Shown here one piece after another: positions 44,830 through 57,100 of a stretch of 64,000 nt of DNA; the stretch's first letter is position 1; every line of letters begins with the position of its first letter. The notes beneath the pieces were generated by a model, which was given only the letters and a program-made list of their open reading frames with translations, searched no databases and was not told the origin of the DNA. The position numbers and the translations under genes were made by a program. Origin of the DNA: Ashinkailepas kermadecensis (Eukaryota; Arthropoda; Thecostraca; Neolepadidae); contig JAOTOM010004008.1 of NCBI GenBank assembly GCA_034440615.1, positions 69,501 through 133,500 of the forward strand, read 5' to 3'.

Positions 44830-44879
44830 TTTTCACTGGCCTCGTGCGAAGTTATAACTTCGCACGAGGCCAGTGAAAA
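44830..44879. repeat. Perfect 50-bp palindrome
   Basis: Two 25-bp arms meet at gttataac without a spacer (ttttcactggcctcgtgcga and its complement). Flanking bases (gtttcat.. and ..ttgaaac) extend the symmetry imperfectly. It could be the centre of a foldback element. Confidence 0.9.
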
Positions 44880-46721
44880 TTGAAACTGGTGACCTGACCC
44901 AAGATCACGAGGTCAGATTAAAGTGTAAAATCTAAAACCAATTTCAGAGAGCAATCAATGCTCGATTACAAATGTAATGAAATATAGTTTCATCACAATT
45001 GATTCATTTTTATTCAATCTATAAATGTTTAAGCATGGCCTTAAACTGTTACCCCGCAAAAATACCTGAGGCTATAACTCCGAAACCGTTGGTCAGATCG
45101 AACTGAAGTTTGCACAGGTTAATTCATTCGACCAGATAACGCTATAGACCAATTTATATCAAGAGCTGAGGCAATGTGTTATTTTGCACATATCGCCTGT
45201 TCATTTACATGAGCTGGTAAAGTAGCAACCTTTTTGACGGGAGGCTCTCCACGGTCTCGCTTAAAAGCTAGCACACCATCACACCGGTGATATGCGGGTA
45301 CGGTGCATATTACGTGCCATACCGTCGCTGCCGTCAACCCGTGCTACGGTCCCCACTTTTGTGCAAAACGTTTGTCCACCCACGTAAGTAGTGAAACACG
45401 CCATGTCAGATTTAAATCCCGCGCCTCGTACGGTTTGGCAGTTAGCCCACAATGCATTTCAATCTCCACGCCCAGCGAAACGGGCAGTTCGTACACAGAG
45501 CAAGGACCATTCCACACTGCATTTACCGCCACCCAGATACCACGAGATGACTTTGGTTGGAAAACGAAACAAACCTTTACAGTCAGAAATCCTGCCCGAT
45601 GCCACATTCAAACCGAAACGCCCGTCGCTCTCAGACAATGACATTGACTTCACCCTAAGGGCACGCTTCTACCGCAGTTTGCCTGCAAACCATTAACCTT
45701 AAGAAAACGTGTATTCTCGACAACCATTGGCGGTGTCGCCACACCGATCAATGACCAAGCAATCAGAATAAATAGCAGTCTGGCAGAGCCATCAGAATCC
45801 AGAAGTCTACAGCACCCACCGAGTGCGCGAGTGGCAGAGCAGGTGGAGCACAAGGTTTAATGATTTTCCCAAACGAGCACACGGCACGAGCGTGCTTCCT
45901 GTGACGTACACCTAAGCTAAAATGCATGGGCAACGCGCGATCTAGGAAAGGAAAACAATTCGCATGAAAAATATGCTACAGCAGAATGTCAAGCTACTGC
46001 GCGAACAGGCCAGCGGCACCAGCAAAATCACCCGCGAACAATTTGGCTTCACAAGAACTAAATAAGAAACCCAGTACCCAGCACAACTTACGCAAGCAAA
46101 AGGTATCTGACCACACCATCGGATACTCCTCCGACAGGAGACATTCTCCCCAGCATGGCAGCTGTACCGAACCCTCACACAGCCTTACATCCACCGCAGT
46201 CCATGGCGAAGGTAGCGTTTCTGGCCACCTTCGGCAAGTGAGTCACAGACACCAGTAAGTCACGTGACTCACAGGCACAGGTACGTCACGACACGACCGC
46301 AGACGGACTGACGCGGCCACTCGCCGGGGACAAGTCCGCTATCGCAGCATTTTGCCGAACGGCTTGGAAATCACTTTATCGAATGAAATCATTCGTTTCA
46401 GCTTAATGGGGAAAACGAAGCGTTTTTAAGGCCACCACATCAATATTTCGACCACACGTACTCCGCCATCTAGAAGCAACGCACGCAAAAACCCGTGTTC
46501 GAAATGTGAACGTAATCAACCGGAAAACGTTTTCCCCATACATGTGGATGACAAGATCACCGATTTCATCGCACATAGCTATTATCGCCACAATCTCCGC
46601 CCGAGCATTGAACACTGAAAAGCTCATTGTTCACCCAGAGCTGCTCTACAGGCCGCACGGTCTGCAATCCCATGCTTCAGATTACCACTTGGCAATCACA
46701 AACCAGCTTCCAATCTAATTC

Positions 46722-46723
46722 AC

Positions 46724-46754
<31 letters not shown>

Positions 46755-46790
46755 TACAGACATACAGACAGACAGACACACACACACGTC
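46722..46790. repeat. (ACAG)n/(CAGACA)n microsatellite
   Basis: About 70 bp of cagacagacagacag with minor variants, ending in cacacacac. Confidence 0.95.
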
Positions 46791-47327
46791 AGCCTCAGCA
46801 CTGGCAACTAGCTAGCGCACGCAGCCTCAGCCATACATTCGCCACGCAATGCTGGCAACACGGCCGGCAGCCAGATGGCAGGGGGCGCGGTCGACCACCT
46901 GGCCACGCCTTCCCGACCGGCCATCGCGCCAGCTTCCCGCGACCCGTCCGAAGCGTCAGTGTGCCGGAGAACGTCGCAGCGACTCGGACCCCGCCATTCG
47001 AGTGCACCGCGGCCAATCGTGCAGGACCGCCGTGCGAACCATCACCCGGCACGGACCATCACTGGCCGCCGTACCAGGTGTCGACAGCACGGACGGAACA
47101 CGGAAGGGTAGGCTCGACGGTCAGCCGAGCCAGCTGACAGAAAATGTAGTACCGTCGTGTTCTAATGTTGACTTATTGGCTCTGAAATGCTGTTGTGTGC
47201 TTGAAAGATCCGAAACGTATCATGTTCCTTCGATAGGGGGCAATCCCGCATTAATGCCCACATTTTTAATTCCAACGGATTATACACACCTTGAACTTGC
47301 AGATAACCGCGCAGATAGCTACTTAGG

Positions 47328-47389
47328 TGGTGGTGGTGGTGGATTTGTGCTTTAGGGCGCATCGACTGCGTTGGTCATTTTGCGCCCAT
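47328..47389 (-). mobile_element. Ultra-short SINE-like unit, 62 bp
   Basis: Flanked by the exact 14-bp duplication gatagctacttagg (47314-47327 and 47390-47403). Read on the minus strand it starts atgggcgcaaaatgaccaac, continues gcagtcgatgcgccctaaa and ends in (cca)n, so the tail microsatellite differs from the (taac)n of other copies. Confidence 0.8.
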
Positions 47390-47962
47390 GATAGCTACTT
47401 AGGAATAGCTATTGAATGCGAAACTGATCCACGGAAATGCCCGCTTTGTTCAATCCAATGAGCTCCGTCGTAGTAAGCACATCACAATACCAAAGTCAGG
47501 TGCTTTTAGATACAAACTGCCAAATAGTTTGCATCATGACGAACCCGCAAGCTCACATTGGAGATCATCAATCATGAAGCTATTGGAAAAATACAATCCA
47601 AGCTGGAAAGTACCCCATAACAAATGCACCCACATTTTTGGGAGATAGAGTAATTTAAAACGGCTACGAATGGCGAATGAGCGTAAGTGTAAATGCTCCA
47701 CAACATAACCTATTTCGCATGACAGAGCAGAGAAAGCTCATATCGTAACATTGTTAGCCCCAGCAACGATTCCAAACGAGCAAGGCTTATACGTATATAG
47801 AAAACAATGCTTGAAAATTCTGAAAATCAGCCCGTCATGTTCTGGCCAGCACTATGCAGTCGTGACGGAACAGGTGCGGTTCAACACATTCTGACGCCTC
47901 CTCCGGCCTGGGGCGACACGAGGCCGCTGGGTCGACGGAGCAGCACGAGCGCGTCTGGCCGA

Positions 47963-48166
47963 CTAGAAGCCCTGGAACTTGAAGTTGACCTGCAGCAGGT
48001 ACTGGATGTGCGCCTGCGCCACATCGTACACGATGTACTCGTTGTAGAGCAACGACGTGTTGGTCGTCTTGGAGCTGGTCGCCTTGCCGAGCGGGATCTC
48101 CACCTTGGAGTCGGTGACGTGCATCTGAATCGTCGACAGACGGCCGTCAGGCGGCGGCAACACTGA
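47963..48166 (-). CDS. PARP1 last coding exon
   Basis: 67 codons plus stop, entered in phase 0 after a ..gcgtgcag acceptor. It encodes SVLPPPDGR, then [27 protein letters not shown] and [11 protein letters not shown]. It carries the catalytic glutamate (YNEY) and the end of the ART fold. Confidence 0.95.
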   Translation of the reverse strand, partial: SVLPPPDGRLSTIQMHVTDSKVEIPLGKATSSKTTNTSLLYNEYIVYDVAQAHIQYLLQVNFKFQGF

Positions 48167-51100
48167 CTGCACGCCAGGGATCAACATGACGCTTACACTC
48201 GCAAGAGGAAATTTAGTTCACTGAAGGGCAGCGGTAGTGATACGTTCTGACTTAAACACCATGTTTGACGCTGAAAGAAAATAAACCCATCTTCCTAAGT
48301 CGTACTTAAACATGTAATGCATCCTCTGCACAACATAAAATACCAACATGAAAGTGTGGGCGGGGGAGGGGGAAGACGAACTCACCTGACCGGGGTCTGG
48401 GTGCGTCTTTCCCAGTCCCTTAGTCGAATGCTTGCCGGTCGGCAGCTTGGTTACGTACTCGGCGCTCTTCTTTTCGTACCTGGAGACAGCGAGCACGTGT
48501 CAGGGGGCTGTCAGCGTATGACCGACCAGGCGACGGTTGAACCACCCAGCTGATAGCACACCAGTGTTTTCTGTTAACGGCGCGTGGCAACTTAAGGCAG
48601 CACTGACGGGGGGGTTGCCGGCCCCGCTCGCATCCGGTTCACTCACACGATCTCCGAGAAATACACACAGGGGAGTCCGATGTTAGCACATAGAGATGCC
48701 GTTGTGACGACAGCAACCGACGACTGGTCTGTGGACGGGCATGTCATCAGTATGCCACATCCAAGGACCCAATCAACGTAAAGCAGCGACGACATTTCGC
48801 TTTTTTCCGGGACACACAGTGCCGAGGCTCAGTGTTGGCAGAAAAAGCTACTTCAGCATCACCAAATTGTCACGATGCCCCCTGCCCATCCGAACGAAAA
48901 CCTTGCGCTGTGATCGAACCAGTAAGTAACCTGTAAGTACAATGAAGCGACTTCCTTAATGTCGTCGGCTGGGTATTCCTAGCAATAAAATGGTTAATTC
49001 ACCACTTGCTTCTGCTATTACCACAACCCAGTGGCTTATCCAAAAGAACGGTGGAAACAGCCTTCGAAGGCGCGTCAGCCAGCCGCATCAGCCACAGCAT
49101 GACCAAATTAATATTCAGTCAGGCGTCAGACGCCGCCACCAAAAATCTTCCAATTGAACCAGACAGGATGTAAATACTGCAGTACAAAATGTTCCTTCAG
49201 GTCAGAATTTTTTCTCAGAAATCAGTAAAAGGATCCATGAGTGAAGAAAATTTGATATCCACCTATCATGGCGATGTGAAGTATGAAGATATTGCCAAAT
49301 GCCATTGGAGATGTTAATAAAAAAAAACAAAAAAACATTGTACATGTCCCATTAAGTTTTGTCCTGCACTTACATTTTCTGACATCGATATAGTCACAGA
49401 TGTAACACCAGGCAGCTGACTGGAGCCGAAGAGGCTGCAGTCTGGCGGCAGGACTGACCAATCGACGCCCACAGCATCACCATCGGCAACATCGGACACC
49501 CCTCATGGCTGTGGTTCTCAGACTAACGCTTCCATTGCACTTCCCAGTATATCCCACACAAGTGCCCACCCTGCCTACTGCAGCAACACCCAAGTCCGCT
49601 GCAGGGACAAATCCATTCGTCATGATGACACCCCCGTCAGCCATGATGACACCCCGTCAGCCATGATGACACGTCAATCAGCCGTGATGACACCCCCTAA
49701 GCCGTGATGACACCTCGTCAGCCATGACAACTCCGTCAATCACAGCGACGTATCCGTCAGATACAGCGACGTATCACAGTGACACAGTCAGTCACAGTGA
49801 CGTATCCGTCAGTCACAGCGACGTATCCGTCAGTCACAGTGACGTATCCGTCAGTCACAGCGACGTATCCGTCAGTCACAGTGACGTATCCGTCAGTCAC
49901 AGCGACGTATCCGTCAGTCACAGTGACGTATCCGTCAGTCACAGCGACGTATCCGCCAGTCACAGCGACGTATCCGCCAGTCACAGCGACGTATCCGTCA
50001 GTCACAGCGACGTATCCGTCAGTCACAGCGACGTATCCGTCAGTCACAGTGACGTATCCGTCAGTCACAGTGACGTATCCGTCAGTCACAGCGACGTATC
50101 CGTCAGCTGCAGCTACGCATCCGTCAGCTGCAGCTACGCATCCGTCAGCTGCAGTGACATACCAGCAGACAACATGACATCACAGATTGAGCAGACTCAG
50201 CGGCACCAGCAGCGGACTCACATGTTGCCCAATGCAACTTCGCAGAGCAGCAGCAGACCGCGCGGGTTGCCATGCGAGGCGAAGCAGTAGTTGGCCGACT
50301 TTGAGACCATGTCGGCGAAGTAGAGGCCCTTGCCGAACATGTAGCCGGTGGCGGGCGCCTCTGGCGGCGCGATCCGCAAACCCTGCGACATCAGGCAGGT
50401 CACCGTCCCCGTCAATGACATAGGTGAAGGCCCCATCCATACACACATATCGAGATAACTGCAGAGACGTCCGAACACACAGTGGTTAAGCATGGGTGGG
50501 GGTCCAGATAACCACAGTGGTCAGCCACAGAATATGTCAGGCCGTCCACCACAGGCTCTGTCCAGGAATAAACGGCAAGCAATCCAAAGAGGCCTGCCGA
50601 GGCGACAATACTCACACACAAAAGTTGCGCTCACCACAAGCCCCAGTGATAGCGTGGGTGCGGACACAAGGCGCGTGGCCGGCATACGCCCCATCATTGG
50701 ATCTTTTCGTAAGAAACCCTTCACAGGACATACGGGTCGAGCCGTGATGAACGTCCATAGGCGTCTCGCCTGAGCCGGGGTGGCCGCCGTGTTGTGCCTG
50801 AGACAGGATACCGGCAAAGTTGGCCAGCCGGGAGCCGTGCAGTACCTGAGACAGGATGCCGGCGAATTTGGCCAGCCGGGAGCCGGGATCCGTGCCGTAC
50901 CTGAGACAGGATGCCGGCGAAGTTGGCCAACCGGGAGCCGTGCCAGAGCAGCTTCTTGTTGGGCAGCTTGCTGAACGGCTTGTAGCGTGTCGCCTCGCCT
51001 TTCCGCTTCACGCAGAAGACCTGGGGGCGGACCGTGCGACCGTGACGTCCACAGCAGAACGCCCACTGCACGTGGCCAATATGGCACGGATCGCCGGTCA

Positions 51101-54100
51101 GCATTGGATCAAATGGTCGGCATCGGATCAAATGGACAGCCGCCGTGGACGATCCGGCGCGATTAGTTCTGCTCAGTTTTTCCGGTCAAAATATTCACCT
51201 TCAGCTAGCCGGACCATCGAAAGTCACTGAAATGCCATGAAGCCAGGGGTCGTAGTCTCATGATGAATTAGTTTAAAATCAAGATGCCAGAAATGTGCTC
51301 GGTGAATCAATCCGATGGCATCAATATACAACCCGTGGTCATAAATACACAGGTTGTCACGATTATGATGCGTCAACTGAGATATCGGTCGCTAAGGAAG
51401 CGAGATAACTCGCGCAAGCGACCTCCAGAAACTGCCGGGGGCTATAACTGTATCAGTGCGCCAGATCTAGTGAGGCACAACTGTTTTTAGACACGGGAAA
51501 ATCCTACATACAATATCTGCTCAAATTCCAAATAGATGTTATCGACTGGTCGATGTGTGGTGGAGTGGCCCGGGGTGCCGTATCGACACAGCCTGGCCGG
51601 CTCAGTCACTCGCCTGCTCCAGCTCCAGCTTGTAGTTGGAGTGTGTGGAGGCGTGCGTGTTCTTCAGGTAGGTGTCCAGCAGCTTGAACTGGTCCGAGTC
51701 GCGCTCCAGCACGTCGATGTCGGCCTTCAGCTTGCGGTAGTGCACGTCCAGCGGGTCGTCCTTGTGGTCGTCCTCGGTCGACTTGAGGATGCTGAAGGCC
51801 AGCTCGATGTCCATCAGGCTGGACACCATGTCCACCTTCTCCTGCGGACCGAGACAGCTCCGTCGCCAGGTGGATGGGTGTCGTTTCTTCAATGAATGCG
51901 AGACAAAACTAGATGTCTGAGAAGCTCGACATAACGTCATCGGAAGCAGCGTGAGACAAGGCTGGAAGAGCCTTGTCCCGGATCTTCGTCGTGCAGAATA
52001 GCAGAATATCACAATCTCCCTTTTCCACTGGGAAATTAATTGCAGCCGTGTTACTGAAATTGCACAGGAAAATCAACATTGTCTTTTCTCCTTCGAAAAC
52101 TAAATGGACCTGCAAACAACGAGACTACAATCGCATTGCACTTCGGTAGAACTGTCTCGACCCGTGCTTTCTTAAAGCCAAGAATCGCTCATTCCAAAAA
52201 TATAACTTTGTTGGGCTATGGCAAAAATGAAGGGCACACCTGGCATCGGATTTTTGTTCCACTTATTTTTCTTAATCCCATTGCTGCTAATATCAATTGC
52301 TATTATTGCTAATCATCAACGAACAAGTTATGAACAAATGCCGAAGGCACAGAAGTACAGAATTTATGACGATAAAAGGAACATAAATTATAATCTCCGA
52401 ATCTGACGCCCAGAAAGATTATACTCTCCAAATCTGAAATTCGAAGCGATAAATCCAGCCCTGACGTGGATGTCCCGCGGAGAGGGTACCATGGCTGAGC
52501 AATGTATGGTAGCTAAAAATACATGTTTCCTAGAAACGTGTGAAGTTTACGGTGCCTTGGGATGTTAATGGACAGGTGTAATATATTTTAGCTCGAAAAA
52601 TCCTGATCTCGATCGCCTCAACTCGCGTTTTTGAAAACATGACTATTTGGTATTGCCATGCATGTATAGCTAAAGTCTCCAGACTTCGCTCCAGCTGACT
52701 CTTCCAAACTAGGCATCCTGGGTACACGAAGCAAAAGCCAGCGCATAGCTTGCCACCAGACTTCACGACTGACATAGCGAGAAGCACGAGTCATTGGTTG
52801 ACGATCTGAGGTCATGTCAAGGGTTAAATTTGGCCACAAAATGTGAATTTTCAGCCTGTTTTGATTTTTAAAACATATAAGCAATATGTCAAAACAAATT
52901 GGTACATAAATATGCTTTTGTGTCTCGGGAGTAGCAACGAGCGCAGTGCTAAGCTTAGGTCCACATTGAAGGTACCAGGTCAGGTCAAATAAGTAACCTC
53001 AAATATCGAAATTTTAAAAATGGTCGAAGATCAGCATTTTCACTTTCTGGGTAAAAATATATGCAAATATGGTATTCAGGACCCAAAATTATCCTGTGGT
53101 ACTTCAGTGTAAAAAGAGGCAACCTTAGGTCATCAAATTAATTGGTCTTCATGAGACCATGGAACTACTTCCACACAACCATCTAAAGATCAAGCAGCTG
53201 ATTGCCAAATCAGGTGCCGAACCTAATCGATGATTCGATCGTGAGCACACCTCACTAATCAAATTAAATATCACATGCAGGCCAAACCAAGCTGCAAAGA
53301 TGTACTCTTAAACTAGGTGGATTATGATGTAGTTTTTACAATGCATGCAGTTAAGTAGGAATCCAGGTAGACTGCCTGCCATGACAAGAGGAGTGAAGCT
53401 GAACCGGAATTATTCCGCTACCAAAAAGAGTCCGATAAGACTTTCAGCGAGGATCCAAAGCGCATTTATTAAACTTATAATTGCACGCAGGTTTCTTTCG
53501 GCACAAGTGCAATCTCGTGATCTTTTCATTGCAATGACGGAATTTTAAGTATGTCAACGGTTTCTGTCACGCATCAAAGCAATGCCAAAGATAATGAATT
53601 CACAATTTGTTGGAGGGACTCGCCAGTACGGACTCACCAGAAGTTCTGCAATGATTGCAGGAGCTGAATACAACATTGGAAGAGCACAAGCCTCCCTCCC
53701 CCTCCCCTTCGCACACAGTGAGATCGGATGCCCCACCTATGTCCCCCACTGCAGCCAGCTGTATAACCACAGCCGACGGCGTCTCAATCAGCAATGCGCC
53801 GACCCTCACACCACCACGCCGACCGCTGACGGACCGTGGCAGTGGATGCGAAACTTAGTAACGAGCTGACCTTAAACTAGTGACCCCTGGGTACCAATGC
53901 CAGCACGCGAACCGCCACGAATTGAGATATCAACGGGCAAATCAGCCTCCATCATTACATATTTCCAAAAGCACAATGGCAAAGACGTACGTGCGACGTG
54001 AAGCAAGTGTATCATGTGCTGGGAGCATGAGAACTAACATGGCACTTAACAAAGCCAATATAAATTATATGCAAAGGAATTTTCCCAGGGTGCTGGTGTT

Positions 54101-57100
54101 CGACGACAAACACCGATCAGGTCACAACAGTGAATATCAAACGCCCACGTGACATCGTGCCCGCAGGCGGAGCGCCCGACTCCCACCTTGATGATGTCCA
54201 GATTGTCCAGTAGAGGCGGTTTATTCATGCCGAAGTCGTGCGGGATCAGCGTGAAGAACCTGAGGACAGGCCGGTCACAACCACACTGAGCCGATTCATA
54301 GAATGTGCATGGTGTCACACGCACACCGTGGCCGACGTCACACGTAGGCTGGCCGACGTCACACGCACACCGTGGCCGACGTCACACGTACACCATGGCC
54401 GACGTCACACGCACACCGTGGCCGACGTCACACGCACACCGTGGCCGACGTCACACGCACACCGTGGCCGACGTCACACGCACACCGTGACCAACATCAC
54501 GCCAAGAGTGAGGGTGACGCCACACAAACTGTAGGCGCAGCCACACAGGTTGTGGGAAGTGTGACGCATGGACCGGCGTCACATAAACTGTAGGCAGGGC
54601 CCACACAGAATGTGGGTAGTGTCACACACGGACTGTGACAGGCGTCACATAAACTGTAGGCAGGGCCCACACAGAATGTGGGTAGTGTCACACACGGACT
54701 GTGACAGGCGTCACATAAACTGTAGGCAGGGTCTGCACAGACTGTGGGTAGTGTCACACATTGACTGTGGCCGGCGTCACCCAAACTGTAGACAGGGTTC
54801 ACACAGACTGAGTATTGCCACACATTGACTGTGACCGGCGTCACACAAACTGTAGGCAGGGCCCACACAGACTGTGGGTAGTGTCACACACGGACTGTGA
54901 CCGGCGTCACATAAACTGTAGGCAGGGCCCACACAGACTGTGGGTAGTGTCACACACGGACTGTGACCGGCGTCACATAAACTGTAGGCAGGGCCCGCGG
55001 ACTGTGGGTAGTGTCACACACGGACTGTGACCGGCGTCACATAAACTGTAGGCAGGGTCTGCACAGACTGTGGGTAGTGTCACACATTGACTGTGACCGG
55101 CGTCACCCAAACTGTAGACAGGGTTCACACAGACTGAGTATTGCCACACATTTGACTGTGACCGGCGTCACATAAACTGTAGGCAGGGCCCGCGGACTGT
55201 GGGTAGTGTCACACACGGACTGTGACCGGCGTCACACAAAGTGTAGGCAGGGCCCACACAGACTGTGGGTAGTGTCGCACACGGACTGTGACTGGCGTCA
55301 CATAAACTGTAGACAGGGCCCGCGGACTGTGGGTAGTGTCACACACGGACTGTGACCGGCGTCACATAAACTGTAGGCAGGGTCTGCACAGACTGTGGGT
55401 AGTGTCACACATTGACTGTGACCGGCGTCACCCAAACTGTAGACAGGGTTCACACAGACTGAGTATTGCCACACATTGACTGTGACCGGCGTCACATAAA
55501 CTGTAGGCAGGGCCCGCACAGACTGTGGGTAGTGTCACACATTGACTGTGGCCGGCGTCACACAAACTGAAGGCAGTCTGTGACACTACCCACATACTGT
55601 GTGTGGGTAGCAGCGTTGGAAAAATGGTCATTTTTTGGACACTTGCCTGTCCAAAGAATTATACACTCCCAAAAAAAAATTCACTCCTTACATTGCCAAA
55701 TATCAGATGTACAACTAATGCATAACAAGCAATCCCAGCTAGTTCTGCCGCCAATTAATGGTGATAATTGTGAACATTGTCTGAGTAACATGTTCTCTGT
55801 TCATATATGTTCAGCATATTCATGTGAGCAGCATGCACCATGGGCTATATGGTGACCTATGGCTATCGGTGAGAATGAGATCCACTGTAGTTCTAGTAAT
55901 CATCTTGCATAACCATTTGGGCCCTTGACACAACTTGGCCACATCATTTGGAATAATGTACATTTGTTATTTCAGGTCATCATCGGAGCTGCAGAAACAT
56001 TCAGAGAGAATGCAAGGAGCAGAACAGAAGATAAGATGCCCATGAGATTTGAAGAATGCCATCCTACCAGCATACAGAATGAAAGCCAAAGTTGTGATTC
56101 CCATGCAGCCTGAACAACATTGAATATGTTTAATAAAATTGTGCAAGTTATGTGTGTACAATGTCATTGTCATGTCTGGTACAAGTGAATGAATAAACAT
56201 CTATGCCTTAATTTGTACATTTTCCATTCATGAAAAATGCCCTGATCAAAAGAAAAGTGCTCAGAAAAATAAAAGGCCAGAACCAGAAAGCAAACTACAG
56301 TAGTCCATACACAAATGTGATTAGAGGCATGAAGGGAATACATTTCTTAATACCTTGGCAGGTGCAAGTTGTGCTTGACCACTGCATACTTTAAAAAAAA
56401 AGTGGGAGGGCAAAACAACATGGCACCTACTCAGTGTGGGATATAGACCGAAAAGTGATCATTTTCAGAGAAACTGAGTGGTCGCATCGCCTTAGTCACA
56501 TTAAAATACATCATATTCCACAAATTCGCAGGATCAAATAAAAATAAAAACAATCCATGAATCAAAAATCAAAATGATGAAATAAAATCAACAAGAATAT
56601 AAAATAAAAGGTACAAGTAGTGCCTACCTAGGCAGGTACCTACCTAGACCCCTGCAATATATCCATACACCCGATATAGGTATAAGTGAATGAATAAACA
56701 TCTATGCCTTAATTTGTACATTTTCCATTCATGAAAAATGCCCTGACCAGAAGAAAAGTGCTCAGAAGAATAAAAGGCCAGAACCAGAAAGCAAACTAGA
56801 GTAGTCCATACACAAATGTGATTAGAGGCATGCAGGGAATACATTTTTTAAGACCTTGGCAGGTGCAAGTTGTGCTTAACCACTGCATACTTTAAAAAAA
56901 AGTGGGAGGGCAAAACAACATGGTACCTACTCAGTGTGGGATATAGACCGAAAAGTGATCATTTTCAGAGAAACTGAGTGGTCGCATCGCCTTAATCACA
57001 TTAAAATACATCATATTCCACAAATTCGCAGGATCAAATAAAAATAACAACAATCCATGAATCAAAATCAAAATGATGAAATAAAATCAACAAGAATATA

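Larger units (their letters stand above)
44641..47962. other. Intergenic DNA downstream of PARP1
   Basis: No gene is supported. Open frames at 45303-45696 and 46849-47355 have no recognisable motifs. It contains a palindrome (44830-44879), a (cagaca)n microsatellite (46722-46790) and one ultra-short SINE-like unit (47328-47389). The PARP1 3' untranslated region must lie just below 47963, but no clear polyadenylation signal was picked out. Confidence 0.55.

Noticed and set aside
45303..45696. Overlapping frames of about 100 codons as a gene or gag fragment
   Set aside because: Two frames are open at once and neither has a recognisable motif.
46849..47355. 168-codon frame as a gene
   Set aside because: Low-complexity Arg/Pro-rich composition in GC-rich DNA, no recognisable domain, and an ultra-short SINE-like insert at its end.
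49724..50290. 188-codon frame with SHSDVSV repeats as a repeat protein gene
   Set aside because: It is the direct translation of a 21-bp minisatellite in a PARP1 intron, and the opposite strand is equally open; no conserved flanking domain.
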